Positions 49,448 to 64,000 of a stretch of 64,000 nt of DNA are shown piece by piece. The DNA comes from a bacterium (GTDB lineage Bacteria; Patescibacteriota; Gracilibacteria; Absconditabacterales; Absconditicoccaceae), in the NCBI GenBank assembly GCA_020627925.1, contig JAHDFY010000001.1, positions 251,297-315,296 of the forward strand, given 5' to 3'. The translations under genes were made by a program, and so were the position numbers. Position 1 is the first letter of the stretch. Each line of letters begins with the position of its first letter. The notes beneath the pieces were generated by a model, which had not been told where the DNA came from, made no database searches, and was given only the letters and a program-made list of their open reading frames with translations.

Positions 49448-49657
49448 ATGATCAAGAAAAAAAATGAGTTTTTGTCAAACAAAGACAATTGGCAATATAT
49501 TAACTGGAAATCAATATTGTTGTTGAAACAATACGTAACAAGATTCAATAATATTAAGCCCAGAAAATACTCAAGACATTCTGTTGCAGCTCAAAAAAAA
49601 CTAAGAAAAGCTGTAATTAGAGCAAGAGAAATTGGTTTGTTGCCGTACAACAAGTAA
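49448..49657 (+). CDS. rpsR: Ribosomal protein bS18
   Basis: 69 residues. WQYINWKSILLLKQYVTRFNNIKPRKYSRHSVAAQKKLRKAVIRAREIGLLPYNK matches the S18 core (IDYKD...L..F....GKI.PR..TG.....QR.l..AIkRAR...LLPY). The N-terminal zinc Cys pair of some S18 proteins is absent. Just after rpsF; no ssb or rplI gene is present. Confidence 0.9.
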   Translation: MIKKKNEFLSNKDNWQYINWKSILLLKQYVTRFNNIKPRKYSRHSVAAQKKLRKAVIRAREIGLLPYNK

Positions 49658-49725
49658 TTTCTTTATGACGAATAGAATAGAAATTATTCTATTATGTTCA
49701 CTTTATTTTGTTTTTGTTTGCTTCC

Positions 49726-49908
49726 ATGGCGAGTAAACTAAGAAGAGTAAGAAAATACCAATGGGTAACAGGAAAAAGACTCAGAAAGCATGGGTTTAGA
49801 AAAAGAATGCTTACCAAAGAAGGTAGAAGAGTGTTGGCGAGAAGAAGATTAAAAGGAAGACATGCTTTGACGCCTAAGAGACCAGCAAAAAAGAGCCTTA
49901 GATGATAA
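49726..49908 (+). CDS. rpmH: Ribosomal protein bL34
   Basis: 60 residues: [45 protein letters not shown] is L34, with an extra basic C-terminal tail and a final TGA glycine before TAA. L34 genes usually sit by rnpA near the origin; here it is between rpsR and rpoB. Confidence 0.88.
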
Positions 49909-50097
49909 TAAAAACCATCATGTAGAAATACATAAGGTAAGTTTTATTGTAATCTAAAGAACGCTTAATGCTTTATGGTCCACAATGCATAACACTAAGG
50001 AAAGAGACCAGTTAGTTAATAATTGGTGTTTTTCTATTTATGCCTATTTGACCATTCATAACTATTGTCATTTTATTACCTATGTCCCGTTGTCTTC

Positions 50098-53676
<3,579 letters not shown>

Positions 53677-53706
53677 TAATACCTTTTATTCCTATACTAT
53701 GGTCTA

Positions 53707-57522
<3,816 letters not shown>

Positions 57523-57634
57523 CCCTGTCCCAAAAAAATGAATATGTCAACTTTCCCTTGCAAAGACTTGTTTATTGTATATACAAGTCTTGTCATGTGG
57601 AAAAACGTGAATTTTATATTGCTTTAAGCTTCTA

Positions 57635-58129
57635 ATGGCTCACAAAAAAGCCGCAGGATCGGCGAAAAACTTAAGAGACTCTAACGCTAAATATAGAGGG
57701 CTCAAGCTATTTGGTGGACAACGTGCAAAAGCTGGTAACATTATCATCAGACAAAAAGGATCAAAATATGAAGCTGGTCCAAATACATATGTCACTAAAG
57801 ACTTTTCTATTCATGCTGCAATCGACGGTATCGTAACATTCTTCAAAAAGAAGAAATCTAGATTTGACGGTAGAAAATACCTCAAAACATATGTAACAAT
57901 CGAACCAGCTACAGAAAAAGCAGAAAATGATAAAAAGCCAAAGGCTAAAAAAGCAGCGGCTAAAAAAGCAGCACCAAAAGCAAAGGCTACTACGAAAAAA
58001 ACGGAAAAAGCACCTGCTAAAAAAGCTACTGCAAAAAAAACCACTGCAACCACAACTACTGCCAAAAAAACAGCAACAAAAAAAGCTGCACCTAAAAAGG
58101 CAAAAAAGGAAACGAAAAAAGCTGAATAA
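57635..58129 (+). CDS. rpmA: Ribosomal protein bL27 with histone-H1-like Lys/Ala tail
   Basis: 164 residues against the usual 85-95. MAHKKAAGSAKNLRDSNAKYRGLKLFGGQRAKAGNIIIRQKGSKYEAGPNTYVTKDFSIHAAIDGIVTF is L27, with no cleavable N-terminal extension. From about residue 98 a tail of KKAAAKKAAPKAKATTKK-like repeats (Lys, Ala, Pro, Thr only) follows, as in histone H1 or bacterial HU-type tails. No TGA. The tail may bind rRNA or DNA; unusual for L27. Confidence 0.93.
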   Translation: MAHKKAAGSAKNLRDSNAKYRGLKLFGGQRAKAGNIIIRQKGSKYEAGPNTYVTKDFSIHAAIDGIVTFFKKKKSRFDGRKYLKTYVTIEPATEKAENDKKPKAKKAAAKKAAPKAKATTKKTEKAPAKKATAKKTTATTTTAKKTATKKAAPKKAKKETKKAE

Positions 58130-58204
58130 TAGCAACGTTCCATTAACAAACGTTCCACGTGTAGGCGTGTTCTAACGTTTATCTTTATCTACTATGAATA
58201 ATCC

Positions 58205-58441
58205 ATGTCTGGAGGAATCGTACAAAAGAAAAAGAGATCTCAGTCTAAAAAGAGAATTAGACACGCTACGTGGCAAAAGAAAGTTCTTGATTATTGGACA
58301 AAGAAGCTCAATCTAGGAGTTAATAAAACGACAGGAAATGTTGTAAGAGGTCACAGAGTAGACAAAAAAACTGGTTATTACGGAGACAAACAAGTAATGA
58401 CAGTAAAGTCTAAAGAACAAATCCTCGATGCTGATGCATAA
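58205..58441 (+). CDS. rpmF: Ribosomal protein bL32
   Basis: 78 residues. GGIVQKKKRSQSKKRIRHATWQKK matches the L32 N-terminus (VPKRKTSKSRRRRRRAHW). The C-terminal part (NKTTGNVVRGHRVDKKTGYYGDKQVM) follows the L32 pattern but without the Cys pairs. No TGA. Confidence 0.8.
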   Translation: MSGGIVQKKKRSQSKKRIRHATWQKKVLDYWTKKLNLGVNKTTGNVVRGHRVDKKTGYYGDKQVMTVKSKEQILDADA

Positions 58442-58465
58442 CCCCAATTTCCTATAATTATAAAG

Positions 58466-58498
58466 AAGTGCTGAACAATGTTCTTTCGGCACTTTTTC
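58466..58498 (+). terminator. Intrinsic terminator
   Basis: AAGTGC (58466-58471) pairs with GCACTT (58489-58494) followed by TTTC; inner AAC/GTT pairs. Confidence 0.55.
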
Positions 58499-58524
58499 TA
58501 TTATTTATTTGTTTGATCTTACCA

Positions 58525-59052
58525 ATGAATATTCCAGCAAGAATTATGACAAGAAAAGTAGTTTTTTCATTTATCTACTCTCATATTGTGCAACATAATT
58601 CTTTTCATATTGAGACGCGAAATATTCAGCCTATCGATAAGAATGGTTTACCTGCAAGAGAAGAAGATATTCATGACGTGAATGCTATGTCAGACGATGA
58701 TCTTATTGATCATTGCATCACTATTGTTCAGAATTTCTTTTCTTACAAAAAAACACCAGAAATCGATATGGAGTACTTAAAAAAAATGCTTGTATGAGTA
58801 GAAAAAACTATAGAAAAGGTAACAGAGCAAATAAATAACTATACAGAGACATTTTCTTTTGAAAAAATGGATGTCAGCGATCAAGCAATATTTATTCTTG
58901 CACTGACAGAATATGAAGAAATAAAGACACCAAAGGAAATTTTGCTCAATGAAATGGTAGAGCTAGCAAAAAGATATGGTGATAAGTGATCATCAAAATT
59001 AATTAATGGAGTATTACATAAGTACTTTAAAGATCGTGAATCAACAAAATAG
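58525..59052 (+). CDS. nusB: Transcription antitermination factor NusB
   Basis: 175 residues from ATG 58525 (MNIPARIMTRKVVFSFIYSHIV). All-helical; the C-terminal block DQAIFILALTEYEEIKTPKEILLNEMVELAKRYGDKGSSKLINGVLHKYF is diagnostic. It partners uS10. LVGVEK and DKGSS use TGA. An in-frame upstream ATG at 58468 lies inside the terminator and is rejected. Confidence 0.88.
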
Positions 59053-59057
59053 GAGGA

Positions 59058-59084
59058 GACAGACACATAGCTGTCTTTTTTTTA
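59058..59084 (+). terminator. Intrinsic terminator after nusB
   Basis: GACAG pairs with CTGTC around ACACATAG, followed by eight T. Confidence 0.75.
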
Positions 59085-59176
59085 TTGCTGTTTTTCTTTT
59101 GGTGACGAATGTAGTATTTATGGTGATGAATATGTTTGCATAGTTGTTATAATAGCTGACATAAAAGAAAAAAAAT

Positions 59177-59635
59177 ATGTTAACTATTATAATAGTATTC
59201 TATTTGTTATTCACGTTCTATTGTTTGTATGGTATCATTTCTGATGTAAAAAAATTACAAAAGAATCATCATAATCCTAATTATTTAGGTATCGAACATT
59301 ATGAGAGAGTAGAAAAAAGAATGAGGGAGTTATTAGAATTGTTATTTGTTTGTTTGTTTTTTTGTTTAGTTATTATTTTTATTTTTCATTTACGTTTAGT
59401 TGCTCCTCCCTTTATGGGCAGCATCGGCTTACCATGGTTGGTGCTGTTCCATAGTGGAGTACTTATTCTCACGGGTGTGCAGCTATGTTTTGTTTGGGTA
59501 TTAAGGCATCAAGTAAAACAAAAAAAAGCGTTGTTGGAAACAAAAATTCCAAAAGATAAGAATGGGGCTTACGGTAAGAAGTATATAAGTTCCAATGGAC
59601 AACAAAGACCAGATAAAAAACCTCAAAAAAATTAA
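59177..59635 (+). CDS. Membrane protein, 152 aa, unknown
   Basis: Three helices: LTIIIVFYLLFTFYCLYGII, ELLFVCLFFCLVIIFIFHLRL and LPWLVLFHSGVLILTGVQLCFVWVL, with a charged loop between the first two and a basic, Lys-rich tail (RPDKKPQKN). A TGTTATAAT extended -10 box precedes it (about 59147-59155). No TGA codon. Function unknown. Confidence 0.55.
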   Translation: MLTIIIVFYLLFTFYCLYGIISDVKKLQKNHHNPNYLGIEHYERVEKRMRELLELLFVCLFFCLVIIFIFHLRLVAPPFMGSIGLPWLVLFHSGVLILTGVQLCFVWVLRHQVKQKKALLETKIPKDKNGAYGKKYISSNGQQRPDKKPQKN

Positions 59636-59669
59636 AAAAGGGATATGGGATTGCCATATCTCCTTTTTT
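59634..59669. terminator. Bidirectional terminator
   Basis: AAAAAAGGGATATGG and CCATATCTCCTTTTTT pair around GATTG between convergent genes. Confidence 0.8.
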
Positions 59670-59675
59670 CTTTGC

Positions 59676-61220
59676 TTAGTGCAATAATGCAATAGTTTCC
59701 ACATGATGGGTATTTGGAAACATATCGACAGGCTGCAACAATGTTGTTTTCCAACCTCATTCTTCCAAGAGAGCCAAATCTCTTGCCAATGTAACAGGGT
59801 TGCACGATATATATAAGAGCTTTCCATTATACGTAGTTCTTAATCCTGTGAGGAATTTGACCACATCTTTGTGTAGTCCAGACCTTGGCGGGTCAACTAT
59901 CACGAGACCAAGGCTATCAAGTTTTTTTTTGAGTGTGCTATCGCTAAATACCAGATCTTCGGCTTTTCCTGCAACAAAGTAACTGTTTTTTTCCGTATTG
60001 TTGATTTTTGCATTTTCATATGCATCGTGAATAGCAGATTCGACAATTTCTACTCCGGCACAAAAATCTCCAAGTCCTTTTTGTAAAAAGCTTAATCCTA
60101 TTGTTCCTGCTCCACAATAAAGATCAAAAATAGTTCATTCTACTTTTCCTACAAGTTTGGCTGCAGTATCAAAAAGAACTTGAGCACCACCAGTATTGGT
60201 TTGAAAAAAAGCAAAAGGAGAAATTCTAAAAGAAACTTCTACTGACTCTTGTTCGCTTTTTTGACTATTAAAAACGAGTTTTTCATAGATAGTACCGTCA
60301 CCAAAAAGAATTTCTGAGGTAGAATCTTTTCATTTGACTATATCTGCCAGCCCATTGTTTGATGTAATCAGAAATGTGCGAACATGTTCTTTGATAAATG
60401 GATCATGAAGAAAGCTTGCACGAAGTGTTTTCCATTGCGTCTTTGCCTCATCGGTAAGTAGTTGTTGGTCAGCAACGACAAGATTAACCATGAGATGACC
60501 AGTGTTATGACCTGCTCTCATCACTAGATGTCTAAAAAAACCAGTATGAAATTTCTGATCATGAACAGGGAGTCATGAATCAAAACATAGTTTTTTGACG
60601 TAGGCATAGACCTTGTGCATAGATTCTGGAATAAGATAACATTGGTCAACATCTAGTACTTTACTGAATTCTCCTTGCTTATGGAAACCAACATTCCATT
60701 GATGATTGATAAAGTCATCACCATCTTCCATATCTCTTGTTTTTCCTTTGATATATTTACCGAAACTAAATTCTATCTTGTTTCTATATTGATATTGCGA
60801 AGGAGCATGGATGATTGGTTTGATACCAATACGGTCAAGAATGTCTTTTGCACCTCTAAAGCTATCAACTATAAGCGAATGTTTTAAGGCTAGTTGTTTT
60901 TCATAACTTGTGATCTGCCACTTACAACCACCACAACCAATTTTGTGTTCTTCGTCCTTTGATGGTTTTTTGAGTGGGTTGTTGTAGTGAGGACATTGAG
61001 GTGTTGCATCCGCCCAATGAGAATCAAAATGTACAAGATTTTCTACCACTGCTTCAATGAAGTCTTTTTTCTTTCTTTTTACTTTGACGTCGACAATACT
61101 GTTTGGTAGCACTCCACCTCTGACTAGTACTTTTTTTCCATTTTCTAAAAGTCAGATACCAATTCCTCAGTATCAGACCTTTTCAATAGTGACGTTTTTA
61201 ATGATTTTGTTCTTTTTCAT
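59676..61220 (-). CDS. rlmD: 23S rRNA (uracil-5-)-methyltransferase RumA/RlmD-type
   Basis: 514 residues from ATG 61220. TRAM domain first (KNVTIEKVGYGGIGIG), then Fe-S cysteines (QCPHY, IGCGGCKWQ and DQCYLIPES), central domain, and the methyltransferase core: TIFDLYCGAGTIGLS, VIVDPPRSGLHKDV and catalytic Cys in LLYISCNPVTLARDL. The end TLLQPVDMFPNTHHVETIALL is typical. VGYGG, IGLL, QTNTGG and other glycines use TGA. The target U (1939-, 747-type or a tRNA) cannot be told. Confidence 0.88.
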
Positions 61221-61260
61221 AGCAACAAATAATACAAAAGTATCCAAAAAAACTGCTTAT

Positions 61261-61815
61261 TTAACTTGCATCTCCAGTCATAGTATTGACAGTTACTGTA
61301 TCGCCTTCGCTTTTGTGAAGTGGGACTTGGATTTCCATTCCTGTTTCGATAGTCGCAGGTTTTTTTCCTGCTTGTGCTCTGTCTCCTTTGATTCCAGGCA
61401 CAGTTTGGGTGATCGTGTATGTAATAGTTTGTGGAAGGAGTATATTGATAACGTTTCCTTCATATTTTACCAAATAGATATCAAGATTTTCTTTGAGATA
61501 ACCAGTGATGTCGCTAATGTTATCTGCATCGAGTTCGTACATTTCACCTGTGTCATTCTCCATGAAAGAATAACTATCACCAGTGCTATATAAGAATATT
61601 CCATTATTCGTTTGAATTTCTGCTTCCTCAAGAATTGTTCCTGATTGGTAAGTAAATGTATTAGTTTTTCCCGCCAAAATATCTTTTACTTTGAACGTGT
61701 AAGTAGCACCACCTCTCGCCATATGTGTGTGTGAAAGATCAGTAACTTTGAATAGTTTACCTTCAATTTTCAAAATTTTACCTTTTTTTACATCTGATGT
61801 ATCTATTTTTCCCAT
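61261..61815 (-). CDS. efp: Elongation factor P
   Basis: 184 residues from ATG 61815 (MGKIDTSDVKKGKILKIEGK). Three beta-barrel domains; domain I tip is SHTHMARGGATYTFKV, so the residue that is modified Lys in E. coli lies in an Arg-Gly-Gly context here. YSFMENDTGEMYELDAD and VPLHKSEGDTVTVNTMTGDAS-like end are standard. It relieves stalling at polyproline. An upstream ATG pair at 61854 is not conserved. Confidence 0.92.
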   Translation of the reverse strand: MGKIDTSDVKKGKILKIEGKLFKVTDLSHTHMARGGATYTFKVKDILAGKTNTFTYQSGTILEEAEIQTNNGIFLYSTGDSYSFMENDTGEMYELDADNISDITGYLKENLDIYLVKYEGNVINILLPQTITYTITQTVPGIKGDRAQAGKKPATIETGMEIQVPLHKSEGDTVTVNTMTGDAS

Positions 61816-61893
61816 CAAAAAATTTTTAACGAATAAAAAAACTGACTTCATCATATCGATTGAGCAGTTTATAGCAAGAATATTTACCTGTTT

Positions 61894-62382
61894 TTACAAA
61901 AAAGCTTCGGTAATAATTTGTAGAATTGCGTACGAAAAGCTAATAACCAGTATTCCCGTAATCGCATCCCCTATATAACTTTGCTTGGGCTCAACTCATG
62001 TAATAGAGTAGGAAGCATATTGGTATCCAACAAAAATAATCATTAATACTCCAATCAAAAGTCCCAGTTGAGACAAGAACTGCAATGCATCAATGAGGAA
62101 AAAAATAAGAGAATCCCAGGTCATTATTCACGTCTGAATTTGGTTTGCGAGATTTTCTTGTCAAACAAGTTCAGGATTTTCATGCGCTTGTTTATCGTAT
62201 TCATCCCAGACACCACCTCCTTTGTTGATCAAAATTTCTACTGCTTCTTGACCACCATCAGCTTTATCCAAAATGAAAAAATCATTAGAATCTGCATACA
62301 CTGAATCTGTTTGTGTTCACAGTGCAAAAGTTAGTATAATACCTAATCCAACACTCAATAATAATTTTTTGACAAAACGCAT
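61894..62382 (-). CDS. VirB2/TrbC pilin-like or small secreted membrane protein
   Basis: 162 residues with a signal peptide (MRFVKKLLLSVGLGIILTFA, then GTQTDSVYADS), a polar stretch, and two to three C-terminal helices (WDSLIFFLIDALQFLSQLGLLIGVLMIIFVGYQYAS and YIGDAITGILVISFSYAILQII). The order resembles the pilin-like subunits common in candidate-phyla genomes. It could take part in a surface or secretion structure; this is inference. Three to four TGA glycines. Confidence 0.5.
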
Positions 62383-62534
62383 AGTAGTACAACAAAACGT
62401 AAATTTCCTATGCTAAGTGTAGTGGGAAGACAGGTTTTTGTCAAATTTTGTTATCACTTCTACTGGTTAAACAAAAGTGTTAACGAATAAACTAACGAGA
62501 TCCTGGTTAATTCAATATTTATTAATCTTATAGC

Positions 62535-63053
62535 TTAGAACTTTTTTCAAAAATCTGAATATTTCTTAAAAAGGCGAAAATATTGGTCTCAAAATCCATA
62601 AACATCAACATTGTTTCTTTCAACAGATATTGTATTGAGTATTTTTCCTTCAGCATTGATTGGTTGAAGAATAATAGTAACCTCATCAAAAGAAACTACC
62701 TTTCACAGAATAAACTCATATTCACTATCTTCTGACTTATTGAGACCTAATCCTTCTAATGATACCAATTTATATTCTTCCATAGACTTTATAAGTATAG
62801 CATCTATTTTGATATCTTTATATTTGTCAAAACTTTCTTGTATCGAATCAGCGTGCTCTTGTTCAATTATTTTTTTCATAAAAGCACAACTTCATGAAGA
62901 TGTAGCATTTTCTTCAGAAACAATTGATGATGTTTTGATAATACGCTATCAATCTAGTTGCGTATCATGAGTTCTTGCAATAGTAACGTAGTTTTGACTA
63001 CGAGATAATACAAATCCATTTGAAATAAATTCATGCATGACATTATTCATCAT
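62535..63053 (-). CDS. Hypothetical protein with an in-frame amber codon
   Basis: From ATG 63053 the frame reads MMNNVMHEFISNGFVLSRSQ...THDTQLDG, then TAG (62946-62948, codon 36), then RIIKTSSIVSEENATSSGSC...KKIIEQEHADSIQESF...VSLEGLGLNKSEDSEYEFILGKVVSF...DQYFRLFKKYSDFGKKF and TAA at 62535. Composition continues smoothly across the TAG, and TGA glycines occur on both sides. A downstream ATG at 62879 would give a 114-residue product. Either a nonsense mutation, readthrough, or a sequencing error. Function unknown. Confidence 0.45.
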
Positions 63054-63084
63054 TAACAAAGTTTACCACCAATAAAACATACAT

Positions 63085-63112
63085 AAAAAATCCCCATCGG
63101 GGATTTTTTTAC
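63085..63112. terminator. Strong bidirectional terminator
   Basis: AAAAAATCCCC and GGGGATTTTTTT around ATC; it ends the nusA transcript. Confidence 0.85.
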
Positions 63113-63114
63113 AA

Positions 63115-64000
63115 TTATACTACTTCAATATATAAGCCAGTTAGTCTTCCAGCAAGTTTGATATTGGTCGCTCCTTTTCCAATGGCTAGTGCTTTTTGGT
63201 TTCCTGGAACGCTTACTTTTGCTTTAGTTCCAGCTATTTCTACGTCATTAACTTGCGCAGGTTTGAGCGCAGCTCTGAGTAGTTCTTCAGGATCTTCCGT
63301 ATATTCAATATAGTCAATTTTTTCACCGTCAAGAAGTGAGAGAATAATATTGATTCTATCTCCTTGTTCTCCTACCAATACACCAATTGGGTCAATTCCT
63401 TCATCGTGACTACGAACTACTACTTTCGTTCTTTTCCCTGGGATTCTTGCAATTTTTTCTATGCTAATCAATCCTTCTTCAATTTCAGGAATGATTCTTT
63501 TCAAAATAGCTTCAATATATTCGTAAGAAGATTGGGTAATATCAAGAACAACACCACCTTTACCTTTTTCAATTTGTTTGAGGTACACGAATAGCTCTTC
63601 TCCTAAGTCATAAACTCTTTGAGGAACTTGTCCTTCACGAGGAAGTACAACAGGAACTCCATCAATATCAAGAACAACCGTGTCGTTGTGCAATTTGATA
63701 ACTTTTGCTTTGAGTAGTTCTCCTTCTTTGTCAGAAAATTTTTCATAGAATCTTTCTCTTTCAATATTTTTGAGATGTTGCTTGATTGTTTGAGCTGCTG
63801 CTTGTACTGCAACTCTTGTAAACTCAAGTGATTCCGGTGTGACATCGATCAAAAAGCTTTCTCCTTTTTTTGCTTCTTGAGTGATTTCTTGTGCTTGGTC
63901 TACTGTCATTTGCGTATGTTCATCTTCGATATCATCTTCACCACCTTCAATAACTTCATATTCTCTATAAACATGAATTTCTCCTTGAGAGTCGATATCT
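63115..64000 (-). CDS. nusA: Transcription factor NusA, N-terminus outside the window
   Basis: 295 visible codons, running to the right edge. N-terminal RNAP-binding domain (DIDSQGEIHVYREYEV...ESLEFTRVAVQAAAQTIKQHLKNIERERFYEKF), S1 domain (KAKVIKLHNDTVVLDIDGVPVVLPREGQVP) and two KH domains (SHDEGIDPIGVLVGEQGDRINIILSLLDGEKIDYIEYTEDPEELLRAALKPAQV, then NQKALAIGKGATNIKLAGRLTGLYIEV). It ends right after KH2. No TGA in the visible part. It controls pausing, termination and antitermination. Confidence 0.93.
   Translation of the reverse strand, partial: DIDSQGEIHVYREYEVIEGGEDDIEDEHTQMTVDQAQEITQEAKKGESFLIDVTPESLEFTRVAVQAAAQTIKQHLKNIERERFYEKFSDKEGELLKAKVIKLHNDTVVLDIDGVPVVLPREGQVPQRVYDLGEELFVYLKQIEKGKGGVVLDITQSSYEYIEAILKRIIPEIEEGLISIEKIARIPGKRTKVVVRSHDEGIDPIGVLVGEQGDRINIILSLLDGEKIDYIEYTEDPEELLRAALKPAQVNDVEIAGTKAKVSVPGNQKALAIGKGATNIKLAGRLTGLYIEVV

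Noticed and set aside
57761-58175. Several overlapping ORFs over the rpmA tail
   Set aside because: Low-complexity Lys/Ala repeats create open frames on both strands; only the rpmA frame has a conserved domain.

Overview
The window is AT-rich bacterial chromosome from an organism that reads UGA as glycine (translation table 25). In many conserved genes (trpS, cysS, tyrS, rplB, rplC, rplV, rpsC, rpsQ, rplF, rplO, secY, rpoB, rpoC, tsf, rlmD) in-frame TGA falls at glycine positions, while TAA and TAG end the genes. With reduced ribosomal operons lacking a uL30 gene, this points to Candidatus Absconditabacteria (SR1) or Gracilibacteria. All CDS coordinates below use TGA = Gly.

Region 1 (1-3.6 kb), minus strand: small membrane-protein genes (AI-2E-type permease running off the left edge, a PF04020 membrane protein, a bacterial PH-domain protein, a 2-TM protein) led by a small XRE-type repressor with candidate operators, plus decayed ORFs.

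Region 2 (3.5-16 kb), plus strand: three tRNA synthetase genes (trpS, cysS, tyrS), a C39-like peptidase, a small pyrophosphatase, a methyltransferase, broken SDR and epimerase genes, a VOC protein, small S4-like ORFs and repeat remnants. trpS and tyrS are each preceded by a leader peptide rich in the cognate codon (Trp-Trp; Tyr-Tyr-Tyr-Tyr) overlapping mutually exclusive hairpins and an intrinsic terminator. This is ribosome-mediated attenuation of tRNA synthetase genes and is the most interesting finding here.

Region 3 (16-24 kb): an integrated element carrying a zinc-ribbon protein, an ApaLI-like restriction-modification pair, a GIY-YIG/DUF4357 protein, a DUF2779 nuclease and a large serine recombinase. 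The recombinase gene runs into the 3' end of the oppositely oriented tmRNA gene, the probable attachment site. The element's own genes are recoded (UGA = Gly).

Region 4 (24-30 kb): lineage-specific secreted or membrane proteins, a RluA-type pseudouridine synthase, a winged-helix protein and tRNA-Phe, tRNA-Pro and tRNA-Ile.

Region 5 (30-59 kb), plus strand: tuf, the S10-spc ribosomal operon through secY, a RicT-like protein, a TPR protein, a stand-alone C-terminal half of alanyl-tRNA synthetase, rplJL with leader, rpsB, tsf, rpsF, rpsR, rpmH, rpoBC, rpmA, rpmF and nusB. The most expressed genes (tuf, rplL, rplN, rplP, rplR) contain no UGA codon.

Region 6 (59-64 kb): minus-strand rlmD, efp, a pilin-like membrane protein, a gene with an in-frame amber codon, and nusA running off the right edge.
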